From Nematostella vectensis (Eukaryota > Cnidaria > Anthozoa > Actiniaria > Edwardsiidae), in contig NC_064042.1 in assembly GCF_932526225.1 (NCBI RefSeq), positions 7,495,540-7,559,539 of the forward strand: a DNA stretch of 64,000 bases. The letters are read 5' to 3'. Position 1 is the stretch's first letter, and each line of letters starts with the position of its first letter. The position numbers were made by a program, and so were the translations under genes. A model generated the notes under the pieces. It was not told the origin of the DNA, ran no database searches, and saw only the letters and a list, made by a program, of their open reading frames with translations. This document shows positions 1-12,200 of this stretch, piece after piece.

Positions 1-3000
1 GAACTTTGACTTCTGCTTTCAACACATGTTTGCGCATCATGGTAATAACTGCCATGGGACATGGCATGTGTAGACTATTCTCTGGTACAACCGTCTCATT
101 CATCAGCATATTCATCAAGCAAGTCATTATGTGCATCAATTTTAAAATCCTACAAGAGGATACAAAAATTTCAAAGCCAATACAGGAAAACAGAAAAAAT
201 AAATCAAAGTCAACTTTTGTTATTAACAATCAATTTAAAAATCCTACAAGAAGGTACTAAAATTACTTTTTTACAGCCAAATTTGTTGTTGTGCGACCTC
301 AGCGAATCCAAAATCCTTGTCTAGTTTGGGAATAGCGCGTAGTCAGACACAAGCTTTGAGGGTGGTTTGTCTGGTTTTGATTGTTTGGTTTGATTGACTA
401 CTCATTTTTCCCAAACGAAGAAAGGAATTTTTGATTCTGGTAGGTCGCGCAACAATGAATTTGGCTATAACCAAAACTGGTTCAATGTGACTTAATATTC
501 ATTATGGGCTAATGTGCGACAAAACAATATAGTTCTTAGAACAAAAAAGTTGGAGTAACTCTGAATCAAAGCTCAATCTTCTGGGTTATAATTTTTAAGT
601 CTGAAGGCTTACAGGTATACAATAGTTTTTTTTTTATCAAGTATAAAGTTCATGACAAAGATGTACTTTTTAATGAGAACTTATTTACCTATATGGTCAT
701 ATGCAAAATATCTTGGTCAGACCATATATCTATGGTCAGAGTATAGCAAATAGCTGAAGTTGTCTCAGTACTAGGGTTCTGTAATTTTTTTCCTGTAGAG
801 TCATCTTTGTTTAAGCTCTTTCTTTTTAACCTTTCTTGAGTTATAAGCTATATTGCATAACACATCTTGGTTGCTGCAACGTTAGGTGAAAGCCTCCCTA
901 CTCTTAAGGAGACTTACTCTTATCAAATCATGCTGCCTGTTCCACAAGTTTTCCAAATTGAAATGCTAATTTGCTAATCTTACTAACAAAATAGAGAAAT
1001 GATCATCACATTGCCCATAATGTTTTTTTTCTACTTTTAAGCTAATCAAATGAAGTATAAATAAATTTTTCATGGGTTTTCATAAATTTGTTATGGGTGG
1101 GTTCAGGTTTCTTTTACAAACTTGTTGTCTTTATCAGATTTAAAACATAGACTGAGATGGTATCACTATTTAGAAAATGACTTGTATTCGACTCTTGATC
1201 CTTATAGCTTAGACACCAAGCTTGAGTTTCCTGTCACCTTTATCTAATCCTCCACCTCTGCAATAACAAGGGCAAGAGGTGATAAAGCCAGACAACCCCA
1301 TTTACATGCTGGTACCATGTCAGACTATACTTTTATGATGATTGGCAGCTTGTTGTTAAAGCGTCACGATCCATCTAATGACTTTCTCATCAGACAATCA
1401 AAATTATTAATTCATATCTGAATCACCACAAAAAAATTAATTGGGGTTTTTAAAAAAAGAATCCTAAACAAATAGGCCAAAGTGTTGATGATTTTTCTTT
1501 GCTCAGAGTTATAGTTTTCATTCTATTGTTGTTTATAGTTATTTTTCTGTGTTTTTAGGTTCAAGAAAACGGTAGCTCCAGCGATTAGTGGGAGAATTCC
1601 ACAAGTGCAATCTATAAAATTTCCAATTGCAATATATTCCAATTAGGCAAATGTTGCCAATATAGAATTAATCCCATACAGTACAGTATAGCTAATTACA
1701 CATATTCACATACTATCACATACATATATACCTACCATACATTTTTTAATAAACAGAGAAATGCTAGGTTTCCATTAAAATTCCCAATTAAAAATATCTC
1801 ATATATTTTTCAGATGCTGTTTTTAACCTATATTTTGAGGAAGAGAAATGTCAAATGCAGCTCATTATTTTTTCATGCTATAATTCAGATCATTTTCAGA
1901 ATGTAACGTAGACTAACATTGTATAACCTTGTCATTTAAAATAAAATAATTATTTGGAAAACTTGTGGATTGTCTCAGTACCAATGGCATTTGTAAGCCT
2001 AATGCCAATGTAAAAACTCAAGTGAATCTGGAGAAAACCCTAATTTTTGCAGAATGTTGTTTTGAGTTGATGCTTGAATAGGGTGTGGTACGGAGGTAAA
2101 TTGTTGTGGCTCACCTTGGTGCAAACATCAGACCACATAGAATTTAGTCATTGACTTTTTCCCAGTAGAAACCTTAATTTAATTAAAAATTGAACCTTGC
2201 CTTTGATGGTTGTGTCTCACTGTTTTGTACTTTTCTTTAGTTGTATTTAGATTTGTTTTTCTTAAGGACAAGATTTTCATTTGTAGGTAGAATTTTCAAG
2301 CTTTCTCCTGGTTATTCTTCTTCTAGTAGTACTTCCAATTGGAGGGTTATAGTTGTTTGGTAGCAGATATTTTTTTATATAGGGATAAACCTTCAGAGGG
2401 GATATAACATTTTATATTAATGTTCAGGTTCAAGAAAGCTGTAATTTACATTAAAATCAGCACCTCAGCTGTGTTTTATAGGATAATGAAAACAGAAAAG
2501 AAGCTTGGAAATTTTCAAGGTGAAGTAATGCCTAAAAGCAAACAGTTGTAATCTATGAAGCTTAGCCTTTCAGGATTTAAAATAATTTTGAAAATTGCAT
2601 TTCAACTGAATGCATAGCAGCATACAATAAAAATTAATATAAATTAAATTTCATAAAGAAATTCTAGACAATTACATGCTATCCACCTTAACATAACATA
2701 ACATTAAATATTGCTCTTAAGGCACTCACAATTATCTGTGAGTTGCCACCTGAAATGTATTCATACAAAAGTAAATTTATTGCTATTTCATATCCACCAG
2801 TACCCATAGTGGGAATTAATAGCTAACACACCACATATTATCTTTTAAAGGAAGGTTAAATCCATCTGCTCCAAGTTCAATGCTATATTAGTCATGTAAA
2901 ACCCACTATCAGAAAAAGGAACAACTTCAGCTTGCTGGGAACAAACACAATGTTGGCTAAGGTATGCCAATAACTGCTACTAAGACTTATGGTCTTGGAA

Positions 3001-3450
3001 TTATCCTCTGACTTTGGAGACAAAATTATGACAGATGTCCAAAGCATGCTTTTTGTCATTGCTTTGTTTGTTTGTTTTAATCTAACAATCTAGATGTCAG
3101 CAAACCTGTTACTTTTAGAAAGAGATGTTTTGCTGATGAAGGGTTTGCTTAGATCTATTCAAGGAGAATGTATTCTAGTCTTGAGTTTGAACTGTTTAAT
3201 TATGTATTAAATGCAACATTTTTTTGGCACTATGTTTTTGACTATTATAGGTGTTGAATTTGTCTGATTGTTTTGCTAAATATTTTCTCTTTGTGAAAAT
3301 TCAAGTGAAAAGCATGATCAAACTAAAATAAGACTTTGTTAGTTTTTTTTTTTTCAAATGTAACCTAATTGGTGCTTACCACATGATAGAGAAAATCATG
3401 TAATCAGCTCTTCTGGCCTTTACATTTTTCTGTAAAGGCCAGGTAAAAAT

Positions 3451-4261
3451 GGGCAGGGCTAAAACACAGGTCACCGAGTCTCAGGGTCACCAGAAACGGG
3501 AAAAGTGATGGGGGTGCCAAACGAATTGTACATGCGGCAAATATTCAAAAAAAATTCTTCTTCTCTCTGACTAGGCTCCGTTGTGGTGTCGTTTTCTGCA
3601 AAAATCCCCCCTGGAACTGAGCCTACTCTCTGACAAGCCCTCCATTATTTTGTCAATACAGCGGTGTTATTTACAGGCGCATAGAATGGTCATTTTGACT
3701 AGTGCGCACGGGTATGTACAAGCTTCAAAACTGTTTTTCTTCAAATAAAACAGATCTCAAATGGAAAAAGTCCCACTTGATAAATGTATATGCGTAAAGG
3801 GCGCTATGCGCCTGATTTACTATTTCTGTATGTGAAAAAAATGCCAACATTTTTTCCAAAAGTGTGTAGCTCGCGCCATGCTGGCTATGGCCCACTCCCC
3901 TTCACGGGGTATCCTTGCAGCCGGAAAAGAGCAATGCTGGATCCTCCAGCAAAAAAACCTCCCCCCTTCGCTTTTCTTTGAGGAGAAGAAATATGATTGA
4001 CGTCTGAGAAGGGATGCCAGCCCATAAGCCAATCAGGTTTGCCCGGTGTTTTGGTCGCGTCAATTGTCTGGCTACTATTGTCCACCCGTGGGAAATTCAC
4101 TTCGCTCTCTTGGAATCAGAAGAACGAAATGGTGAGTGAAGAGAGCGATGTTGGCGAAGTGTCTTTCCATTAAAACGTTTGACTTGCAAAAGTAAAATAA
4201 AATAAGTAAAAAATATCAAATAGATGGTGACCTGGCAACCTGTGTTTTAGCCCTGCCGGGT
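3451..4261. mobile_element. Non-autonomous DNA transposon with TIRs (about 0.8 kb)
   Basis: The left end at 3,452-3,471 (GGCAGGGCTAAAACACAGGT) is matched perfectly over 20 bp by its reverse complement near 4,239-4,258. A second, shorter match (CAGGGTCACC against CCAGGTCACC) lies just inside. The interior is GC-richer than the flanks and has no credible transposase. The CAGGG start recalls hAT-like ends, but I see no 8-bp target duplication, so the superfamily is not assigned. Confidence 0.55.
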
Positions 4262-4569
4262 CAAAATTGTTAACTTTCTTGCTTTTCAATGACTTTTTTT
4301 TTTTTTCAAAATAATACCTATTCCATGTTAACCATATCTACCAACTGGCCCACAAGGTTGATTCTATCATCAACCATATGTTGTTTTTTTTTTTGCTCAA
4401 GTACCACCACTATATTTCATATATTTGAGCAGATTCGTCCATTGAAACTGCATTGCATAAAAATAGAAATAATAACTGTGTGTGAAAGGGTAAAAAGGTT
4501 TTAATGTTTGAAAATTAATTCAAATAAAGACATCCATGTTTGCTGAATCATAGCCTTTGGTAGTGTTCA

Positions 4570-4792
4570 TTAAATACCCCGGAGGGGTGCCTGAGGGGTG
4601 AGGGGGTATTTGGGAAGGGGAGCTCCAGGTATTCTTATCCACGCAAAGGGGGCTCCCAAAAAATGGGCCTTCTAAGGGGGACTCTGAATGTTTTCTTAGC
4701 TCTTCTGAGATCCTGGGGTTTAAGGAGAGAAATGTTTTATATCGAAGGGGGGTTTTGTGAAACTCTTCCCTTCCACCCCTTATGGTATTTAA
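4570..4792. mobile_element. TTAA-flanked MITE
   Basis: TTAA at 4,570-4,573 and 4,789-4,792 bracket a 223-bp G-rich segment. Its two ends are inverted copies: TTAAATACC followed by an AGGGGTG block on each side, about 17 of 20 matching. A TTAA target with short TIRs suits a piggyBac- or Kolobok-type non-autonomous element (inference). It contains no coding sequence. Confidence 0.5.
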
Positions 4793-6242
4793 TAAAACAC
4801 TTCCTTAGGCAGCATGAAATTGCTGTCTAGAAATAAAGAGCATTTTATTGTCTGCATTTTGGTGTCAATGTTAGTGTTCATTGTATTACAGTCTACAAGT
4901 TTCACAACAACAAGTTTCTGTTTATTTTGTCCTGTGGAGTAAAAAGGTGAAATAAAAAATCCCAGGATGAAAATATAGGACAAAATATATACACCCTCTT
5001 GGTTATCAAAAAGGATTTTTTGCACTTTGCCAAATAACAGTTTAATACCTTTAACAGCCTACTTGGATGTGTGTGTGGTAGTGTGAAATCACTTCAAGGA
5101 GTGGGATTTTATGTTGTTATCCTTGAAGTTGCTGTCAACTCCTTGCTAGAAATATCTAAATCCTATTAGAAAAGTTTTTAGTATAATCCCTTTTACATTT
5201 TGTATCCAAACCTCATGCTACCCAGTGTTTAGTAACTTGTGGTTTTGTCTATTAGGGTTTCTTAAGTGGATATCTATATCCTGTAAACAAAAGGGATATA
5301 ACCACAGAATATTAGAAATACCCCTGAAGCCACCATGGTCCATTTATACATTAAAATTAAAACCATCACTTCCTAAGCATGTCATGTCAAGAAATCAGTG
5401 GATTATGCTCTCTAATGTTGCTTGTACTTTTGCACCCAGTTGAAAAACAATTGCCACATGGCTTTATAAATAACATTTTCACTCAGTTTGTCATAAACAT
5501 AATTTACATGTTAACTAGTTTTTTTTATTGATTTTGGGTAGCTATTGAGAAGATCACACTCAATCAATCAAACCTTTATTGCCTCACATTTAAATTCAAT
5601 TTGATTCTCACTTCTTCACAGATGACTGTTAGTCATTGTCTCCAAGCACAACAGCAATACCAGTCAACCATATTACATAGGCAAAGTGAGGAGAGAATAG
5701 ACATGATTACATAACATGATATGTGACTTCATGTAAATTCTCATAACTGAGGTTAATTAGGCAGACATTTTGATCTTATTAAGATTCAGCATGAGTCACA
5801 GAATAATTATTATTCATGGAATGGAGTACACCCTCTGCCATATGTATTGAATACAAATGTTTCACAGTTCTGGCCTAAACTGATTCCTTCAATCAACAAA
5901 TTCATGGGACTTGTCTATCAGATTTCAAGCCAAGGCTAAATCTACATCTTGTGTTGTGATTAGCATATTCTACAGACCGCCATATTTCTGTGACTGCTTT
6001 TGGTTTGAAAATGTCTTGAGTTTGGATTGGAAAATGATTCTTGCATGATGGTGAAGGCATTTGCTTGTTGTGGTAGCTCTTCAGCAGTGGTAAATACAAT
6101 GTTTTGCTGGTTGATTGTTTTATTTAGCACTAGATATAAGTGAGTTTATCCACACCATGGCAAACCAATATTATTTTACACACAGCCATGTCAAGGGAAG
6201 TTTTCCCTTCTCTGTTCTTATATTTTATATCTTTATCCTTAG

Positions 6243-9200
6243 CCTGATGCTGCCCCGCTTCCTAGTCCAACCAAGAGTACACCTAAAGTAAGTAAAACAT
6301 TTAATGATAACACAGTTATAATTCTCTTATTCACCAAACCATTCCCCTCTTGAATTCGTGATCCTGAAGCTTAACAGTTGCACTTTATGAATATTCAATT
6401 ATGTTCACTCAAGCCCTATTGTGTCACTGCATTTAGCTCCATTTCCTTCAAATAGTTAGGACAATTCTCTAAATTTCTGTGACATTAAATGATCTAAATA
6501 TTTTAAATGCCATATTTGCACTTTTACTAATCTCCATATGGTCTGTTTGCTCTGCTGTGGTTGGTTTTTATCACTCATTCAAGAGCTTGTCTGTCTGCAA
6601 TCTACAACCTTTGCTCCATTCTCTGTCATTTTTATTCTTTCACTGTAAATATATTGATTCATCCTCCATTTGTAGGCAGCTGCATTTGTTATTCTGCCTT
6701 GGTTTGACCCACAAGGTTTCTGTGCTATTTGTTTGACTTTTGTTATGCTGATAAAAGTGTATAGGCTTATTCTTTGCCCTACTCCAAAGATCTTCTAGGT
6801 CACTATTATCTCATTGTGATAATTTTCTTTTACTTGACTCTGAATACTAAAGCTTGATTTTTATATTGCTCCACCTAGGATAGATTTATTATGAAAATGT
6901 ACTCATCTGTAAAAATCCAATAATGGAAACCAAATATACGTATTTCTTAGGTGTGAAACAATTTGAATTCATACAGTTATAGTCATCAGAACAATGTGCA
7001 TGCCCCTCATAGCAAGAACTGACTATTTCATATTTCTCATTATCTTTGTATATCTCTAATCAGCAAAGCAGTATCACACAAAATGTCAAGAAATTTCTTA
7101 ATTTCCTGTGTGGTTTCACCACACCTTGAAGTCAGCCCTGTTGAAACTAACTGTATGTGTATAAAAGTATGAATTTTGTGGGTTTCTATGAGTGATCTAC
7201 CTATCCTTTGTCTCACATATGTTTGTCTCAATGTGGTTTAGACACACAATAGAAAGCCCTGTCGAGCTTCTTTACAATTTCTATTGTATAGCATTTATTC
7301 TCTGCATGAGACTTTAAGAACCAAGTGGTTTTACCACAAACCTTCATTGCTTTATCAGTTTCCATCAGTTTCTGAGAGCCGGTTTATTAATCATTTATTC
7401 TCTTAATGTATCAATAAGAGAAACAAAATCAGCATAACCTATGGTGGTACCTACTTTTTTGCTACAAAAAAAATGCTTTGATCCTGTCTGCACCACTGTA
7501 TTTATGTTAAGGCTATTGCCAGAAGAAATATAGTTCAGTATAAAAAAACAAAGTTTAAAATTGAAAATTCAATTCTTTTCTCAAAGAGAGAAACATTTGT
7601 AGAATAACTATTTTATTTTGTTTGTCAATAGGTTTGAATGCTTCTATGTTTTTTTGGTAGTCAAATTCCATTGTTGCTTTTATCTGCAATCTACCACCAT
7701 TAGGCTTGTCATTGTTAGATAACTTATTTATTGACAGTGTCTTATCAGGTATATAGGTTCAAGCTCTTTGGCAGCTTATTATCAACATGAAACTGTAGCT
7801 CCATGGATTTGTTTTTATTTGATCAAGTGTTAAGCTCTAGACACCTTTTAATTGAAAAAAAAAAAGATCAATATTTTCATTGTGGTTGCTGAATTTTGGC
7901 TATTCTATTATTTAAGATATAGGTTGTTTATATGCAGTGAAATATTGTGATTTGATTTTACTGCTGTTTATGCTTGGGAAGAGATGCTTTTTTTTCAATT
8001 TTATTTTCTACTACAGTTTTGTAGTGCACTACAGTTTTGCAATTGCAATGTGGTCTTGGGTAAGATATCCTTGCTATGTTCATAAATAATAGTGCATTTA
8101 ATAAATTATTAGTATGGTTATCTTTTTAGTGACAATGCACTTTTTTTAGAAATTGCACTTTTATATTTTTTGTCTTTATATTTTTTATTACATCGAAATT
8201 ATTTAAACAATGGAATAAAACATTTATAAATTGCAATAATCATTGCAGTGACCAAAAAATGCTTGTTCTTCTTTCAAACTCAGATTGGTTATCATACCTT
8301 TATTTCAAAGCAAGATCTGTCACACGTCCAATAACACATGTAATTGAACAAATGTCGTTTCTTAGGCAATGTATATATCACATTGGAGATTATTCCTATT
8401 AGGAACCTTTTTTGGGAAGTTAACAAAACACATATTTTTGTTGATTTCCTACAATGAGGCTTAGTTCCAGTGAAAAGAAATTAAAAATAAAAAACATTCA
8501 GCATTTACAAAGGATGTAAAAGGAAATAGTCAAATTGTCTATGTTAGCATAAAACCACTTGAAGATCATGTGGGTATTTTTCAGTCATGTCTACACCTGT
8601 ATATGACATGTAGAAAGAAGTTGAAATTAATCCTTTTGCAGTTATAGCACATTCTTTTTCTGTCCTTTTTGTGCCAATAGGTATGATATCAGCTTTCTTG
8701 ACAGAGAAAAAAATATTTGGAAAACTTGTTTTGTTATGTAGCAAAAACAAGTATAACTTTTACTCTCAAACTTGATGCAGGAAAGCAATGTTTGATTTTG
8801 AATTTTTGCCCTACAGTACCTGAGATCTTTTGATGTACACTTTTGATGTGCATGTGGCAGTGCATGTGACAATAGCGCCATTTTACTTCAGGTCATTTAT
8901 GTTACATGCTACACTTTACAATCACCATGGCTTACTTGAAGCCCTAATTTTTAACGGAAATCGCAAAAATGCATTTCAAAATTGTAAAAGCAGTTTGTCT
9001 ATATGAAGTTTCTTTGAGGATGTGTCTGATATAGTCATTTAGAGCAGATGACCTGTTACAGCAAATAGCATGAATTCTAATAGATTTGTTTATCTGCTGA
9101 GGTTTCTGACAGCCCACCAAATTTTTATGTAATCAATCCAAAGTAAACTGCAATTGCCACTTTAAGGGGTACAATTTCAGAGGCAATGAACTCTTACTCT

Positions 9201-12200
9201 ATAGTAATTTTAACTATATCATATTAATAATATATTATTTGTCTGTTTCATAGCCAAAAGAAGAGGACAATGTTGAACAAGTAGTCGCATTGCCAACAAC
9301 AAACTATGAAACTCTTGAAATCACTTTGGAAAGGGTAAGTTTATTGGAATATAACTGTGTATGCAGTCGAAAGCTCTTTTTCTTAAAAAAAAAACTGTAT
9401 GCTTTCTGTTTTTATGAAGCATTGTATTAAGTGATAAATGCTGATTTTGTGGCTTTGTTTTTTTTAGCACACAAAAGGTGACTTATGCTAACAGTTTACA
9501 TGACTTTTTGGTGAAAAATTTGTGTGCAATTTATTTTTTTAATTGTTTTCTGGCATGGGTCATTTCTGTGTTTATTTTTGCTTGAATTTCCACTCAAAAT
9601 AGTCATGTGATCAGTCAGTTAGTGCAATATTTATATTGTTTACACCTCAGTTCCTAAAGGCATCTATTTCTTATGCAAAATTGGGTCCTGAGGAAGTGGT
9701 CTAGATCCCATTGTCTCACCCATTTTTGTTTATCAACCCATCTTCCGCTGCTGTTAGCCACAAAATCCATGAATAAAATCCTGTTCCAGTAACCCAGGGT
9801 CCCCTTTAGGGACTTGTCAAGGGTGTCTCCAGTGTTATCCTAAGTTATCCTTTTGTTGCAGGGAGGGTCTGGTCTTGGATTTAGCATTGCCGGAGGAACA
9901 GATAACCCTCACGTTGATGATGACTTTGGTATCTACATCACTAAAGTAATCCCAGGAGGTGCAGCTGCGCAGGATGGCAGGCTACAGGTCAATGACTGCA
10001 TCCTGTCCGTAAATGGCACTAACACGGTTGATATTGAACACCAACAGGCTGTTGACGCTCTCAAGGCTGCTGGCAGCCAAGTCACACTGGTGAGGTTATA
10101 CCTTATGTACCATAGATACCAAGTCACACTGGTGAGGTTATACCTTATGTACCATAGATACCAAGTCACACTGGTGAGGTTATACCTTATGTGCCATAGA
10201 TACCAAGTCACACTGGTGAGGTTATACCTTATGTGCCATAGATACCAAGTCACACTGGTGAGGTTATACCTTATGTGCCATAGATACCAAGTCACACTGG
10301 TGAGGTTATACCTTATGTACCATAGATACCAAGTCACACTGGTGAGGTTATACCTTATGTACCATAGATACCAAGTCACACTGGTGAGGTTATACCTTAT
10401 GTACCATAGATACCAAGTCACACTGGTGAGGTTATACCTTATGTACCATAGATACCAAGTCACACTGGTGAGGTTATACCTTATGTACCATAGATACCAA
10501 GTCACACTGGTGAGGTTATACCTTATGTACCATAGATACCAAGTCACACTGGTGAGGTTATACCTTATGTGCCATAGATACCATGTCACACTGGTGAGGT
10601 TATACCTTATGTGCCATAGATACCAAGTCACACTGGTGAGGTTATACCTTATGTACCATAGATACCAAGTCACACTGGTGAGGTTATACCTTATGTGCCA
10701 TAGATACCAAGTCACACTGGTGAGGTTATACCTTATGTACCATAGATACCAAGTCACACTGGTGAGGTTATACCTTATGTACCATAGATACCAAGTCACA
10801 CTGGTGAGGTTATACCTTATGTGCCATAGATACCAAGTCACACTGGTGAGGTTATACCTTATGTACCATAGATACCAAGTCACACTGGTGAGGTTATACC
10901 TTATGTACCATAGATACCAAGTCACACTGGTGAGGTTATACCTTATGTACCATAGATACCAAGTCACACTGGTGAGGTTATACGTTATGTGCCATAGTTA
11001 CCAAGTCACACTGGTGAGGTTATACCTTATGTACCATAGATACCAAGTCACACTGGTGAGGTTATACCTTATGTACCATAGATAGAGTGGGGGGACAAGG
11101 GGTTACGGGCTATGTCTGAAATTTGAGGATTTCGAATGCATGGAAGCTAAAGTCAGCAATCTTTATGTATTTAATGTATTGTTCCCCACCTTTAGGATAG
11201 TCCCCCATTCTAGAATCCCTGGTGTTGCCCCTTGGAAGAATTTTTGGCAAGGATTACAACAGAATATGCCACAGAATAGATCAAAAGCCTCATCTTTTTA
11301 GCATTGGTAGACTGAAATTGAGGACTGCTTTTTGCATTGCTGCTGCCATCTTGGAATTCACTATGTGCAGATTTTTTGTTTTATATGTCCCCAACCCTCT
11401 TGGCTATAACAGGTGCCTAGAAAGGATTTGCTGAGGGGTTGTACAGTTATAAATATCATACAGAAAAAGGATAATATTGGATCATGGTTTGATAAGAAAT
11501 GTCGAGAGGGGTGCACACACACCCTGCTTATCCCCCTAGTTGGCAATGTCACATCCATTGACACAATTGCAAGGTGTTATCCCCTATTACGACCTCTCCC
11601 ATGGCAACCGACCTGAAACTTCAGATATCATGTTTATCAAATACATAAATGCAATTTCTTGTGCTTACTTAATAGAGAAACCATCGAAGCCTTATTTTTT
11701 TACACAGGTTATCAAAAGAGAGAAAAAACGGGGCAATGCACCAACAAGAGAGGAGATTGTTTTGATCAAGGGAAGCAAGGGCTTGGGGTTCAGTATAGCA
11801 GGTGGCAGTGGGAATCAGCATGTGCCAGGGGACAATGGCATTTACATCACAAAGATCATAGAAGGGGGGGCCGCCCAACAGGATGGGCGACTTCAGGTCG
11901 GCGACAAAATTATTAGTGTAAGTATTAAAAGATATTACATGATAAGTGCCATTGAGAAAAGTATTGTAAATTAAAATGTGTCAAATTGTGATACATATTT
12001 CCTTCTTTTGTATATCGTTTCATTGAATTAGATTTTAAAATTTGCTGTACGAAAAGTGTTTCTTTATGCCAAGAATGTTATTATACCAATTCTGGTTATA
12101 TCAATATACATTTTACTGTCATTTTGCCGGGACATTTTGATTGTGTTATAGAGAGTATTGCTATATTGCTATTTTATTAGTTAGCTCGAGGGCATTAATA

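Larger units (their letters stand above)
1..6242 (+). other. Probable dlg intron / upstream DNA, no exon recognised
   Basis: AT-rich DNA to the left of the first recognisable dlg exon. I searched for an L27 domain or other MAGUK N-terminal exons and found nothing convincing. Two inverted-repeat elements (3,451-4,261 and 4,570-4,792) are listed separately. Around 5,560-5,700 there is a CAATCAATCAAACC-type stretch that could be the 3' tail of a non-LTR element, but this is weak. The region is called an intron only because the gene clearly starts further left. Confidence 0.5.

Noticed and set aside
1557-1625. Possible dlg exon after GTGTTTTTAG
   Set aside because: One frame stops after nine codons (VQENGSSSD) and no donor fits the others.
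9933-10967. A 344-codon minus-strand ORF across the 42-bp array
   Set aside because: It is the antisense of a repeat whose unit length is a multiple of three and contains no stops. It has no start context and no domain.
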